Both the position numbers and the translations under genes were made by a program. A stretch of DNA of 64,000 bases from Notolepis coatsorum. Lineage: Eukaryota; Chordata; Actinopteri; Aulopiformes; Paralepididae. The stretch is from positions 159,725,856 through 159,789,855 of the forward strand of contig OZ020587.1 of NCBI GenBank assembly GCA_963971535.1, read 5' to 3'. Under the pieces are notes generated by a model that searched no databases, was not told the origin of the DNA, and saw only the letters and a list, made by a program, of their open reading frames with translations. Shown here one piece after another: positions 31,030 to 40,291 of the stretch. Position 1 is the first letter of the stretch. Each line of letters begins with the position of its first letter.

Positions 31030-32403
31030 TGTAGCCCCTTTTACCCCAGTTGACTTAGAGGGCAGGGCCCTAGGTTCGTAACACCTAGCTCTTACTAATC
31101 TAATAATACAAATATACGAATATCTGTTTGGGATATAACATCAATACATTTGAAATAGAAATGATCAAGCCAGACACTTAACTTTAAATATAAAAATAAT
31201 CTGTATTGAACATATAGTGTTATATATTACATACACCGTGTGTATATATATACACATTACCGAATAAAGAAAATGTTAGTTAGTTAATAAATAGAGTATT
31301 GTCTCTCAAAGGCACCGTGTGCTCAATATCAAAAAAGGAAAACAAAATAACAGAGCTGTTACTCTGTACTCAGGTTCAAACTCAAAGGCACCATGTGCTC
31401 AATATCAAAAAAGGAAATATAAATGAAAACCTATATCCAAAATGGCATTAATGATACAGCTAATTACAAATGAAATATCCTGTACAATAATACAATATAC
31501 TAATATACCTAAGCCGGCATGTAATAAACAAAAACAAACAAACAAAAACCCCCGTTGCAGGCCTGATTGATGGGAAACTCACAATCCCATTTAATCTTCA
31601 GCTCTAACGAGCCAAAGTACTCACGGTCCGGAGTCAGTGTTCAGGTGGGGGGAAAGGAGAAAGTGGAGATTGAGTACGATGCAATGTGAAGTCCTGGTGC
31701 GCCTCCCACGCTGCCAGAGGAAGTCTGTACAGGCCTTGGTAGCACAGACTGCTATCTGGTTCCCGAAATCTGTACAGGCCCTGGTAGCACAGACCGCTTA
31801 TCCTGTTCTCGAAGTCTGTACAGGCCCTGGTAGCACAGACCGCTTATCCTGTTCTCAAATGTAGTGGGTTTCCGGGTTAGCTATCCGGGGCCTGCTACTG
31901 TTTACCTAGCTTAGCCAGCTAGCCTCAACACCCAGTCCAATGTGGAGCAATTGATTAGGCATGCCTATCTAACATGCACAATTCCCCGACATCACATATA
32001 ATGTTCAGCGTGTGTTCTAGGCCAGAACACTTGATAACACTATACTGGATACAACTTAGCAATGGTGTGTCAAACATTTGCACACTCTTCCACCTGCTTC
32101 TCTCAGCCTCTCACTTTCTGGTGCTCCAGAGCTCAATCACCACACCTGGTTAAACCCAGTCCCATCAACCCTGACGTTTTTCCTGATTGGCCAAGCCACA
32201 GTTCCCAGTTCACATAGACAGGAGTTCTACATATTACCCATACATGAAATAATGGTATATGTAGAACATATTACCCAGAGGTAAATAAGATATACAAAAT
32301 ACAAAATAATAACATATTTATATAAGACAACAACTTGGTTTATATTAACAGGATAACCACTGGGTTAATATTACCAGGGTTAGTTAATATGACCAGGGTT
32401 ACA
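31030..32403 (-). repeat. Gypsy 3' LTR (1374 bp)
   Basis: On the plus strand it begins TGTAGCCCCTTTTACCCC and ends CCAGGGTTACA. A short internal repeat, TCTGTACAGGCC(T/C)TGGTAGCACAG, occurs three times near 31720-31840. The copy at 38913 matches throughout except for scattered changes (for example at 31856, 32001 and 32391). Confidence 0.95.
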
Positions 32404-32416
32404 CCCTCCCCCTTCC
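32404..32416 (-). other. Gypsy polypurine tract
   Basis: GGAAGGGGGAGGG on the minus strand directly abuts the 3' LTR, where plus-strand synthesis would be primed. Confidence 0.85.
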
Positions 32417-32480
32417 AAAGGTCTGTATGTCCCCATAAGACACGACATTTAACAGACTAAGGAGTTGACCCATTCGCTTC

Positions 32481-33473
32481 TTAACGTTGTTTGATCTTTA
32501 TAACCATACCTCTGTGCACTATGGTTAACGGTTTGTCTCTGGATTTACCTGGCTCATCATAGGTGAGTCTAATTATTGGCTTTACTGCTCGTTTAGGCCT
32601 GGTTTGTGTCTCAGGCACAACTTCTTCTTCAGAGCTGCTAGCGTGCCCTCCTTGTATGTCCGACCCCGACTCAGGAGACTCTGACTCAGGAGACTCTGAC
32701 TCAGTAGACTCTGACTCAGGAGATGGCTCCTCTCCGTTCTGTTCATCCTCGTATGTGTCAGGAGCTCTGACTGGTTCTTCATCAGGGATGATGACAGCTG
32801 GCTCTCGCACAGTCCTTTTCTTCAGGATCCCTTCCAGGTAGGTACTGTAGGGTCTGCGCTCCCTTACATACTCTACTTCAGAGGATGAGTCAGACGTCGG
32901 CTCACTCTCTTCTGTTGTAGGAGGAGACGGTATACGGTGTTGCTTCTTGATAGTTCCTGCCCTAGTTCTTGGTTTCACAGGTGTGTTGTGGTCACCCTCC
33001 GTTCTTGGCAACCGTACCAGTTGTCCAATGGGTAGGAGATGATCTCTGTGTAGGGTCCTTGTGCGTCCTATTCCATCTTCAGGACTCACTCTGTAAACAG
33101 GTAAGTTGGGCATTTTGCTCACCACCACGTGAGGAACAGCACTCCATCGGCTTTGGAGTTTGTGTTTTCCTCTCAACCCCAGGTTTCTTAACAACACTCT
33201 GTCACCAGGTTCCAAGGTTTGGCAGGTCACTCTCTTGTCATAGGACTTCTTGTTTCGCTGGTGTACTTTGTCAGCTGCGGCAGAAGCTAGTTTAAAGGCT
33301 CTTTGCAGGTCGTCCTTCAGCTTAGCCACATACTTGATGTGGTGACCTCTTTCCTTGCCATCCGGCGACGTACCAAAACACACATCCACGGGAAGTCTTG
33401 CTTCTCTTCCGAACATCAAGAAGTACGGAGAGTATCCGGTGGAGTCGCACCTGGTGCTATTGTATGCATGCAC
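32481..33473 (-). pseudogene. Gypsy integrase C-terminal part, in a separate frame
   Basis: This 330-codon frame continues the integrase: AYNSTRCDSTGYSPYFLMFG at its start, then KSYDKRV and LEPGDRVLLRN, the usual region after the catalytic core. The tail is acidic and repetitive (ESTESESPESESPES). It is one base out of frame with the Gag-Pol frame that ends at 33518, so a frame change between 33518 and 33500 splits the integrase. There is no chromodomain that I can recognise. Confidence 0.85.
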
Positions 33474-33517
33474 TAAGTAAGGTACTTGCTGACTCCACTG
33501 CCGCCTCTTTTCCTGAC

Positions 33518-36500
33518 TCAGCGTGCGCCCAGCATTGACAATAGCGTGCGGTTAAAGCGTTCGGGCTGTGGGTCTCCTTGTGGGTGATACGGAGTGGTTC
33601 TGGATTTCCGTACTCCCATCATTTGCAGCATCTCCCGGATCAGTCGACTTTCAAAGTCACGGCCTTGGTCCGAATGGACTCTTGCTGGCAGCCCATAATG
33701 TACAAAGTATTTCTCCACCAGTACTTTTGCGACAACATGTGCTTTCTGGCTTCTGGTGGGGAAAGCCTGAGCATAGCGAGTAAAATGGTCTGTGACCACC
33801 AACACATTGCTTATGCCTTTACTGTCGGGTTCCATTGAGAGAAAATCAATACACACAAGATCCATTGGACCTTTGCTCACGATCTGGTGTAGTGGAGCTG
33901 CTTGCTGAGGAAGGGACTTACGAGTGATGCACTCTCCACAGTTCTTAATGTACTGTTCCACTTCTACAGACATCTTCGGCCAGAAGAATCTGCTCTTCAG
34001 TTGGTCGACAGTTCTCTCAATGCCAAGGTGTCCTAAATCGTTGTGCATGGCCTTCAACACTATTTCTCTGAACTCTTTTGGGAGTACAAGTTGAGTGACA
34101 ACATCTCCAGAAGGTCGCTTGCTCAACCGATACAACATACCTTCTTTCATGGTCAACTTTCCCATCTCTCGTTTGAGCTTAGAGAGTTCTGGACTTGCAT
34201 CCTCATTTTCAAGCCATTTCCCCTGCTTCACGGCCTTGATAGCAGGTCCTATATCGACATCCTTTTCCTGAGCTCTCTTAAGCTCTTGCTTTGACATCTG
34301 TATCAACGACTCGGATTCCAAGTGGGTTGGAAACGCATAGATGTCTGGGATGCACTGAGGGGAAGCTCCCAACTGGTCGACACACCTCCGTGGGCAGCCG
34401 TGAGTCTCAGGGATAGAGATTCGCTGGCCGATGGCCTTTACTCCAGTCTGTGACAGAGTCACCCATTCATTACGGGTTTCTTCCTCAGGCATGATCCGGG
34501 ACAGTAGGTCTGCATCTATATGGTGTCGGCCCGGGCGGTACTGTACATCAAATTCATAGGTGGACAGGGCAGCCAGCCATCGATGCCCTACTGCACTGAG
34601 CTTTGCTGTGGTGAGCACGTAGGTAAGGGGATTGTTATCCGTACGTACTGTGAATCTGGCTCCGTAGAGATAATCATGCAATTTGTCTACTACAGACCAC
34701 TTTAGCGCCAAGAACTCCAACTGGTGGATTGGATAGTTCTGCTCAGATGCACTCAGTTTTCTGCTTGCGAAAGCCACTGGTCGCAGGCCCTCTGTGTACT
34801 CTTGGTAGAGCACTGCTCCAAGTCCCTTCAAGCTAGCGTCAACATGTAGGATGTAAGGCTTTTGGGGGTTTGCAAATGCCAACACAGGTGCATGCGTCAG
34901 ACAGTGTATGATCTGGTGAAACGCATCTGTGCAAGGCTGATCCCATCGTTCTCCAAAAGGCTCTGACTCTTTGATGTACGCCTTACTCCTATCGTGGGCG
35001 TTCTTTCTGCTCTTCTGCGTGGGTGCATAACCCTTTGTCAGCTCTGTCAGTGGTCGCACAATGGCTGCGTAATTGGCTATGAAACGCCGATAGTAGCCAC
35101 AGAACCCTAAGAAGGATTGCAAGGTCTTCAGGTTCGTCGGGCGAGTCCAGTTGGTAACCACTTCTATCTTTTCCGGGTCAGGTTCGACACCCTCGGCGGA
35201 CACAATGTGACCCAGGTATTTCACTCTCGGCAGGCAGATTTGACACTTGTCTATGGAGAGTTTCAGTCCGACTTCTCCGAGGCGATCCAGGACCTTGAGC
35301 AGCCTTTCTTCGTGCTCCTCTAGAGACCTCCCGAAGACAATCAGGTCGTCAAGGTACACCAACACCTGGAGTAAGTTCATGTCACCTACGGCTCTCTCCA
35401 TTAACCGCTGAAAGGTTGCTGGGGCTCCACTTATGCCCTGTGGCATCCTCTCAAACTCGTAGAACCCTAATGGGCAGATGAACGCCGTCTTCTCTCTGTC
35501 TTCCTCCGACATGGCGATCTGGTAATAGCCGCTTCGCAAATCGAGGACGGAGAACCATTGACTTCCTGTCAGGGCATTCAGCGCATCATCAATGCAAGGG
35601 GTTGTGTATTGGTCTGGGATGGTACGACTGTTGAGCAACCTGTAATCGATGCACATCCTGACTGTTCCATTTTTCTTCCTCACAACCACGATTGGTGAGG
35701 CATAGGGGCTCCGAGACTCTCTTATGATCCCGGCTTGCAGGAGCTCTTGTAGGTGCTTTCGCACGTCCTCAATGTCTGCAGGTGCCAGTCGTCGTGAACG
35801 CTCACGGAATGGGCGAGGATCAGAGAGACGGATCTGGTGTTCTACCCCTTTAGCTAGTCCGACATCCCACTCTTCCATGGAGAAGACATGAGATCTTTGC
35901 GACAGTTTTTGGCGAAGACGGGATTTCCACTCTTCTGAGATAGGCGAGTCTCCGAAGTTGATTCTGCTCTCATCAAACTCTGATGAGGTTGTCTCTTTGG
36001 GCGGGATGACAGTGACTGAATCCACCAGGTGCAGATACCCAATCACCGTTCCCACTGCTATGCTTGTTTCTATCAGAGAGTCATTTTTGAGTAGGACTCT
36101 GAAACTGTTCATGTCCATGGCCTGGCTACACACTACCATGGGCTGCAGTGACACACCAGCAGGGAGAGGGGCTATTGGTGAGGCGTCTAGCATTAGGATC
36201 TCCTGGCCTACTGCCTGTGTTAGCTCAACTTTGCACACAGCCTGCACATCACCACCAGGGGGTAGAGTCAACGGACCTGGTCCTTTCCACCGCACTGAGC
36301 CTACTCTATCTTCTCCCTCCACCATCTCATCTGAGCGCTTCAAAGTAGCCTGGTCTCCTACAGCACAAGCTTGGACGCCTAAGGTCGAAGTCACATCAAC
36401 CCCACCATCTCTGCACTGCTTCACCAATCGTCTTACATGACTAGCATTGGTCCCTACAATGACAGATGTCTGGTCTGCAGTCTTAGGGCTCGGGCAGATG

Positions 36501-38383
36501 AGTGCAAGGACTGTCATAGTCTGACTGGTACCTACCACCTCTGCTGGATACTCTACATCTACGACTACATAGCCAAGGTAGGGGTAACTCATATTGGATT
36601 CACTTAGACCCCAGAGGGCTAGCCCAGAGACAGGCTGGATTGGGACATGAGATAAGTACTTCTGATACCAGGGTGCAAAAATTATAGTCACCTGGGAGCC
36701 GCTGTCTAACAGGGCGGTGCAAGGTTGTCCACTAACCTTCAACTGTACAAGGCTAGGTGGCCCTACCAAACCCTCAGGGATAGATGGACTCTGTAAGATA
36801 ACTGCACTCTTTTTCACTTCACAGTTCTTGTTACCATGGGTGACACTACCTGTCTGCTGCTGGTCTTTTGCTACTCTCAGGGCATGAATTAGTCTCTTGA
36901 TAACCTTAGCCTGGTTCTCAGGGTTTTGACACTTCCCTGCAAAATGACCACCCTCGCCACCCCGGTAGCATAATTTCTCCTCTGCACCCTTTGGCGATCT
37001 TCGGGGATAGCTGGAGACAGGTCTTGACACGTCCAACGTCGAGACTGCAGCCGCAGTTTCTCTGGGAGTCACTCTTTGGTCGACTTTGTTTTGGAGTCGC
37101 TTCATCTGTTTCCTCAATGCCGCTAACTCGGAGTCAGGACGAAGCTCACTGGGTGTGGCTACATTGAGAGCCATGTTCTCCCCAGTATCTTGCCTGCCTC
37201 GGTGTGGCCTAGTCGCCACTGCAGCAACTAAGGACTTTAGCTCCTTTACTTCGGCTTTCAGGCTCTGTATTTCAGCCTGTTTTCCGTCAATTTCTGTCAT
37301 CACCGGAACACACTGCACAGCGGGGAAGAGTTTCTTCCTTGAGGCCTCATACTCTTCCTCTGAGCGTATATCCTTCAATAGCTGAAGAAAGGTAGGCGGT
37401 GCTGCTTTCCTCTCTCTTAGGCAGAGATTAACAAGCATTAGATCAGAGGCCACTGCACCTCCCAACAACTGCTCTATCCGTGCTCTGTCCACATTTGTTG
37501 GTAGAATACCACCTCGCTGGCTCACTTTGTCTAGTGACTGCTCCAGACGCCTCAGAAAGTCAGAGAGTTTCTCACCTGGCTGCTGCTGCATCATTCGGAA
37601 CGAGATGTACAAGTCTTCTCCAGACTGCACAGTTCCAAACACATGTTCCAGGGCTTCCAGGCATTCTCCAGGACTAACATCAGGGTTGCTGGCTCGTGCA
37701 GATTTCACTATTTCTAGTGCAGAGCCTTTGAGATTTTCCATCAGCCTCCGCCTCTTCTCTTTATCAGAGCCATCACTTTCTTCTACCATGAGTCGTGCTT
37801 GCTCTAACCAGTGTTCAAACTGTTCTTCACCTGATGGAGTGGGCAAGGTCCCAGAAAACAGACGTAGGCGCCGATAGCTGTTATGCTCAGTGGGGGGTTT
37901 TACTTTGTCCATCAATTCACTAAGTGCGCGCAGGATGGATTCGGTTGGGCTAACGGGAGAGTCTGCTCTCTGAAACATGTTCTGGAGGTCTTCCTCCGTC
38001 TTCCCCTCAGCAAACAGTAGTCCTGCTAACTTCTCGTAGAATTTAGCATCATCCACAGGGGCTGAGGGGGTCTCTCCTACTATGATTATAGGCCACGCCT
38101 CGCCACCATCTGTAGGCATAACTTCAGGGGGAACATTCTCACCCGTTACCTTTTCCCGACATTCACACAGGATCATAAACTTTTTTCGCTGTGTACTGAA
38201 CGACCTGCCTCTGACACGCACTCGCCCCAGACATTTTACTGTCTCCAGGGTCTTTTCTATGTTGGTGACATCAACATCTTCTGAAATGAGGACCATAAGC
38301 GTATGAGCCACATTTAATCCCTCCCCACGGAACCAGTCTTTAAGCTCCATCACAAGCGCAGCTTGAGTGCCCATTTTATCCAT
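33518..38383 (-). CDS. Gypsy Gag-Pol with PNMA-like Gag (1621 codons)
   Basis: Residues 1-130 and 160-330 resemble the vertebrate PNMA family: an N-terminal LKDWFRGEGLNVAHTLMVLI, KFYEKLAGLLFAEGKTEEDL, then RRLRLFSGTLPTPSGEEQFE and EKRRRLMENLKGSALEIV. A zinc knuckle at 472-485 (CYRGGEGGHFAGKC) has Gly in place of the second Cys. The protease is LLDSGSQVT with its Asp at residue 560. RT has YLDD at 1010-1013. RNase H lies near 1195-1290 and ends ADLLSR. Integrase has its His/Cys domain near 1440-1485, then CIDFLSM, VHSDQGRDF and PERFNRTL. The frame stops just after the last motif. PNMA genes are thought to be domesticated Ty3/gypsy Gags, so this is a mobile relative. The 1621-codon frame has no internal stop. 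Confidence 0.92.
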   Translation of the reverse strand: MDKMGTQAALVMELKDWFRGEGLNVAHTLMVLISEDVDVTNIEKTLETVKCLGRVRVRGRSFSTQRKKFMILCECREKVTGENVPPEVMPTDGGEAWPIIIVGETPSAPVDDAKFYEKLAGLLFAEGKTEEDLQNMFQRADSPVSPTESILRALSELMDKVKPPTEHNSYRRLRLFSGTLPTPSGEEQFEHWLEQARLMVEESDGSDKEKRRRLMENLKGSALEIVKSARASNPDVSPGECLEALEHVFGTVQSGEDLYISFRMMQQQPGEKLSDFLRRLEQSLDKVSQRGGILPTNVDRARIEQLLGGAVASDLMLVNLCLRERKAAPPTFLQLLKDIRSEEEYEASRKKLFPAVQCVPVMTEIDGKQAEIQSLKAEVKELKSLVAAVATRPHRGRQDTGENMALNVATPSELRPDSELAALRKQMKRLQNKVDQRVTPRETAAAVSTLDVSRPVSSYPRRSPKGAEEKLCYRGGEGGHFAGKCQNPENQAKVIKRLIHALRVAKDQQQTGSVTHGNKNCEVKKSAVILQSPSIPEGLVGPPSLVQLKVSGQPCTALLDSGSQVTIIFAPWYQKYLSHVPIQPVSGLALWGLSESNMSYPYLGYVVVDVEYPAEVVGTSQTMTVLALICPSPKTADQTSVIVGTNASHVRRLVKQCRDGGVDVTSTLGVQACAVGDQATLKRSDEMVEGEDRVGSVRWKGPGPLTLPPGGDVQAVCKVELTQAVGQEILMLDASPIAPLPAGVSLQPMVVCSQAMDMNSFRVLLKNDSLIETSIAVGTVIGYLHLVDSVTVIPPKETTSSEFDESRINFGDSPISEEWKSRLRQKLSQRSHVFSMEEWDVGLAKGVEHQIRLSDPRPFRERSRRLAPADIEDVRKHLQELLQAGIIRESRSPYASPIVVVRKKNGTVRMCIDYRLLNSRTIPDQYTTPCIDDALNALTGSQWFSVLDLRSGYYQIAMSEEDREKTAFICPLGFYEFERMPQGISGAPATFQRLMERAVGDMNLLQVLVYLDDLIVFGRSLEEHEERLLKVLDRLGEVGLKLSIDKCQICLPRVKYLGHIVSAEGVEPDPEKIEVVTNWTRPTNLKTLQSFLGFCGYYRRFIANYAAIVRPLTELTKGYAPTQKSRKNAHDRSKAYIKESEPFGERWDQPCTDAFHQIIHCLTHAPVLAFANPQKPYILHVDASLKGLGAVLYQEYTEGLRPVAFASRKLSASEQNYPIHQLEFLALKWSVVDKLHDYLYGARFTVRTDNNPLTYVLTTAKLSAVGHRWLAALSTYEFDVQYRPGRHHIDADLLSRIMPEEETRNEWVTLSQTGVKAIGQRISIPETHGCPRRCVDQLGASPQCIPDIYAFPTHLESESLIQMSKQELKRAQEKDVDIGPAIKAVKQGKWLENEDASPELSKLKREMGKLTMKEGMLYRLSKRPSGDVVTQLVLPKEFREIVLKAMHNDLGHLGIERTVDQLKSRFFWPKMSVEVEQYIKNCGECITRKSLPQQAAPLHQIVSKGPMDLVCIDFLSMEPDSKGISNVLVVTDHFTRYAQAFPTRSQKAHVVAKVLVEKYFVHYGLPARVHSDQGRDFESRLIREMLQMMGVRKSRTTPYHPQGDPQPERFNRTLLSMLGAR

Positions 38384-38399
38384 TTATAGATTTTTTTTC

Positions 38400-38832
38400 C
38401 CTTTTTGCTCTTAGCAACTTAAACAATATATATATTTTCTTTTTGCAAATTAAACAATATACATATTTTCTTTTTGCAAATTAAACAATATATATATTTT
38501 CTTTCTGCAAATTAAACAATATATATATTTTCTTTCTGCAAATTAAACAATATATATATTTTCTTTTTGCAAATTAAACAATATATATATTTTCCTTTTG
38601 CAAATTAAACAATATATATATTTTCTTTACGCAAATTAAACAATATATATATTTTCTTTTTGCAAATTAAACAATATATATATTTTCTTTCTGCAAATTA
38701 AACAATACATATATTTTCTTTTTGTAAATTAAACAATATATATATTTTCTTTCTGCAAATTAAACAATATATATATTTTCTTTTTGTAAATTAAACAATA
38801 TATATATTTTCTTTTTGTAAATTAAACAATTC
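38400..38832. repeat. 31-bp tandem repeat in the gypsy leader
   Basis: The unit is close to GCAAATTAAACAATATATAT plus ATTTTCTTTTT and repeats about 13 times between the start codon of Gag-Pol and the primer-binding site. It is AT-rich and varies at one or two positions per unit. Confidence 0.93.
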
Positions 38833-38891
38833 CTTTTATGGTGCTACTGGCTTGATTTCTAACCTATATTTTGTTATAAACCCAAACGGAT

Positions 38892-38908
38892 TCTCACTGG
38901 AACCTCCA
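38892..38908 (-). other. Gypsy primer-binding site, tRNA-Gln-like
   Basis: On the minus strand TGGAGGTTCCAGTGAGA follows the 5' LTR after four bases. The first eleven bases are complementary to the 3' end of tRNA-Gln (acceptor TGGAACCT plus CCA). The rest matches less well. Confidence 0.65.
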
Positions 38909-38912
38909 TTTA

Positions 38913-40286
38913 TGTAGCCCCTTTTACCCCAGTTGACTTAGAGGGCAGGGCCCTAGGTTCGTAACACCTAGCTCTTACTAATCTAATAATACAAATATAC
39001 GAATATCTGTTTGGGATATAACATCAATACATTTGAAATAGAAATGATCAAGCCAGACACTTAACTTTAAATATAAAAATAATCTGTATTGAACATATAG
39101 TGTTATATATTACATACACCGTGTGTATATATATACACATTACCGAATAAAGAAAATGTTAGTTAGTTAATAAATAGAGTATTGTCTCTCAAAGGCACCG
39201 TGTGCTCAATATCAAAAAAGGAAAACAAAATAACAGAGCTGTTACTCTGTACTCAGGTTCAAACTCAAAGGCACCATGTGCTCAATATCAAAAAAGGAAA
39301 TATAAATGAAAACCTATATCCAAAATGGCATTAATGATACAGCTAATTACAAATGAAATATCCTGTACAATAATACAATATACTAATATACCTAAGCCGG
39401 CATCTAATAAACAAAAACAAACAAACAAAAACCCCCGTTGCAGGCCTGATTGATGGGAAACTCACAATCCCATTTAATCTTCAGCTCTAACGAGCCAAAG
39501 TACTCACGGTCCGGAGTCAGTGTTCAGGTGGGGGGAAAGGAGAAAGTGGAGATTGAGTACGATGCAATGTGAAGTCCTGGTGCGCCTCCCACGCTGCCAG
39601 AGGAAGTCTGTACAGGCCTTGGTAGCACAGACTGCTATCTGGTTCCCGAAATCTGTACAGGCCCTGGTAGCACAGACCGCTTATCCTGTTCTCGAAGTCT
39701 GTACAGGCCCTGGTAGCACAGACCGCTTATCCTGTTCTCGAATGTAGTGGGTTTCCGGGTTAGCTATCCGGGGCCTGCTACTGTTTACCTAGCTTAGCCA
39801 GCTAGCCTCAACACCCAGTCCAATGTGGAGCAATTGATTAGGCATGCCTATCTAACATGCACAATTCCCCGACATCACATAATGTTCAGCGTGTGTTCTA
39901 GACCAGAACACTTGATAACACTATACTGGATACAACTTAGCAATGGTGTGTCAAACATTTGCACACTCTTCCACCTGCTTCTCTCACCCTCTCACTTTCT
40001 GGTGCTCCAGAGCTCAATCACCACACCTGGTTAAACCCAGTCCCATCAACCCTGACGTTTTTCCTGATTGGCCAAGCCACAGTTCCCAGTTCACATAGAC
40101 AGGAGTTCTACATATTACCCATACATGAAATAATGGTATATGTAGAACATATTACCCAGAGGTAAATAAGATATACAAAATACAAAATAATAACATATAT
40201 TTATATAAGACAACAACTTGGTTTATATTAACAGGATAACCACTGGGTTAATATTACCAGGGTTAGTTAATATTACCAGGGTTACA
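38913..40286 (-). repeat. Gypsy 5' LTR (1374 bp)
   Basis: In element orientation it starts TGTAACCCTGG and ends GGGGCTACA. It is the same length as the 3' LTR despite compensating 2-bp indels near 39877 and 40197. Confidence 0.95.
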
Positions 40287-40291
40287 TACCA

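Larger units (their letters stand above)
31030..40286 (-). mobile_element. Ty3/gypsy LTR retrotransposon with PNMA-like Gag
   Basis: It is flanked by an exact 5-bp duplication TACCA (31025-31029 and 40287-40291), with two LTRs of 1374 bp each. On the minus strand the order is 5' LTR (38913-40286), a primer-binding site like tRNA-Gln, a tandem-repeat leader, Gag-protease-RT-RNase H-integrase, a purine tract and the 3' LTR (31030-32403). Integrase after RNase H gives Ty3/gypsy. The LTRs differ at about five bases and two 2-bp indels, so the insertion is recent. It lies in the 43-bp minisatellite. Confidence 0.96.

Noticed and set aside
31637-31864. 75-codon frame with a repeated QALVAQTA motif, present in both gypsy LTRs
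   Set aside because: It reflects a short tandem repeat in the LTR, with no supporting domain.
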